Origin: Pleurocapsa sp. MO_226.B13 | Lineage (GTDB): Bacteria > Cyanobacteriota > Cyanobacteriia > Cyanobacteriales > Xenococcaceae | NCBI GenBank assembly: GCA_030064795.1 | Contig: JASJEI010000162.1 | Location: 1 to 14,283 of the forward strand | Length of the DNA stretch: 14,283 nucleotides | Reading direction: 5' to 3' | In this document: positions 14,231-14,283 of the stretch, in pieces | Numbering within the stretch: position 1 is the stretch's first letter | How the letters are laid out: each line of letters begins with the position of its first letter | Notes under the pieces: generated by a model | Seen by the model: only the letters and a program-made list of their open reading frames with translations | What the model was told of the DNA's origin: nothing | The model's database searches: none | Program-made: the position numbers and the translations under genes

Positions 14231-14283
14231 AATTTGCAATTAAGAAACTGTCTGAAATTTTTATAGCTGCTTAAATCTTTGTT

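Larger units (their letters stand above)
13637..14283. other. Long noncoding, repeat-rich region
   Basis: About 650 bases without a convincing protein gene on either strand. The left third is AT-rich promoter-like DNA. From about 13800 it holds a minus-strand terminator hairpin, a weak ATCCTAT/ATAGGAT inverted pair, an 11-bp inverted repeat 174 bp across, an 8-bp tandem repeat and a GTAGGTTGGG-type palindromic element, listed separately. The composition differs from coding DNA and HIP1 sites are absent. It looks like an accumulation of small repeats, possibly with an untranslated transcript entering from the right. Confidence 0.6.

Overview
The window looks like chromosomal DNA from a cyanobacterium. 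The octamer GCGATCGC (the cyanobacterial HIP1 site) occurs about twenty times, where well under one copy is expected by chance. Several genes belong to families that are mainly or only cyanobacterial or plastid: Ycf66, DUF1816, and a zinc-ribbon protein of the CGHKGFGQICHRC type. The base composition is AT-rich. A Pleurocapsales-like or similar unicellular/baeocytic genome would fit, but that placement is inference; only 'cyanobacterium' is well supported.

Layout, left to right. (1) 1-335: 5' part of a minus-strand conserved protein cut by the window edge, followed by a divergent intergenic region. (2) 768-2517: a small DUF1816 protein and then a CHAT-domain (caspase-like) protein with an N-terminal signal or anchor, both on plus. 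(3) 2554-5790: a 1078-residue HEAT-repeat solenoid on minus, convergent with the CHAT gene. (4) 6099-6932: an AT-rich two-TM protein with two PH-like halves. (5) 7116-9950: a minus-strand block with a zinc-ribbon/RelE-like small protein, a NifS/IscS-type cysteine desulfurase, and a CysQ-type phosphatase that ends in a clear intrinsic terminator. (6) 10399-11643: ycf66, with a long acidic tail containing a recent internal duplication. (7) 11680-13636: a second minus-strand block with a small membrane protein, S-formylglutathione hydrolase, and a protein made of two MshEN-like repeats, again ending in a clear intrinsic terminator. (8) 13637-14283: no protein gene, but a terminator, an 8-bp tandem repeat, an 11-bp inverted repeat and a GTAGGTTGGG-type palindromic element.

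How the genes may work together. The desulfurase mobilises cysteine sulfur and the CysQ-type phosphatase removes the PAP left by sulfate assimilation, so these neighbours share a sulfur theme (inference from families). The S-formylglutathione hydrolase handles the second step of glutathione-dependent formaldehyde removal and lies 29 bp downstream of a small membrane protein, probably in one transcript. The CHAT and HEAT genes are convergent and need not be functionally linked.

I do not see a complete new multi-gene system. The best leads are single proteins with unusual architectures (zinc ribbon plus RelE-like core; stand-alone MshEN-like repeats; PH-like halves split by a membrane segment; TPR-less CHAT protein) and the structured noncoding right end.
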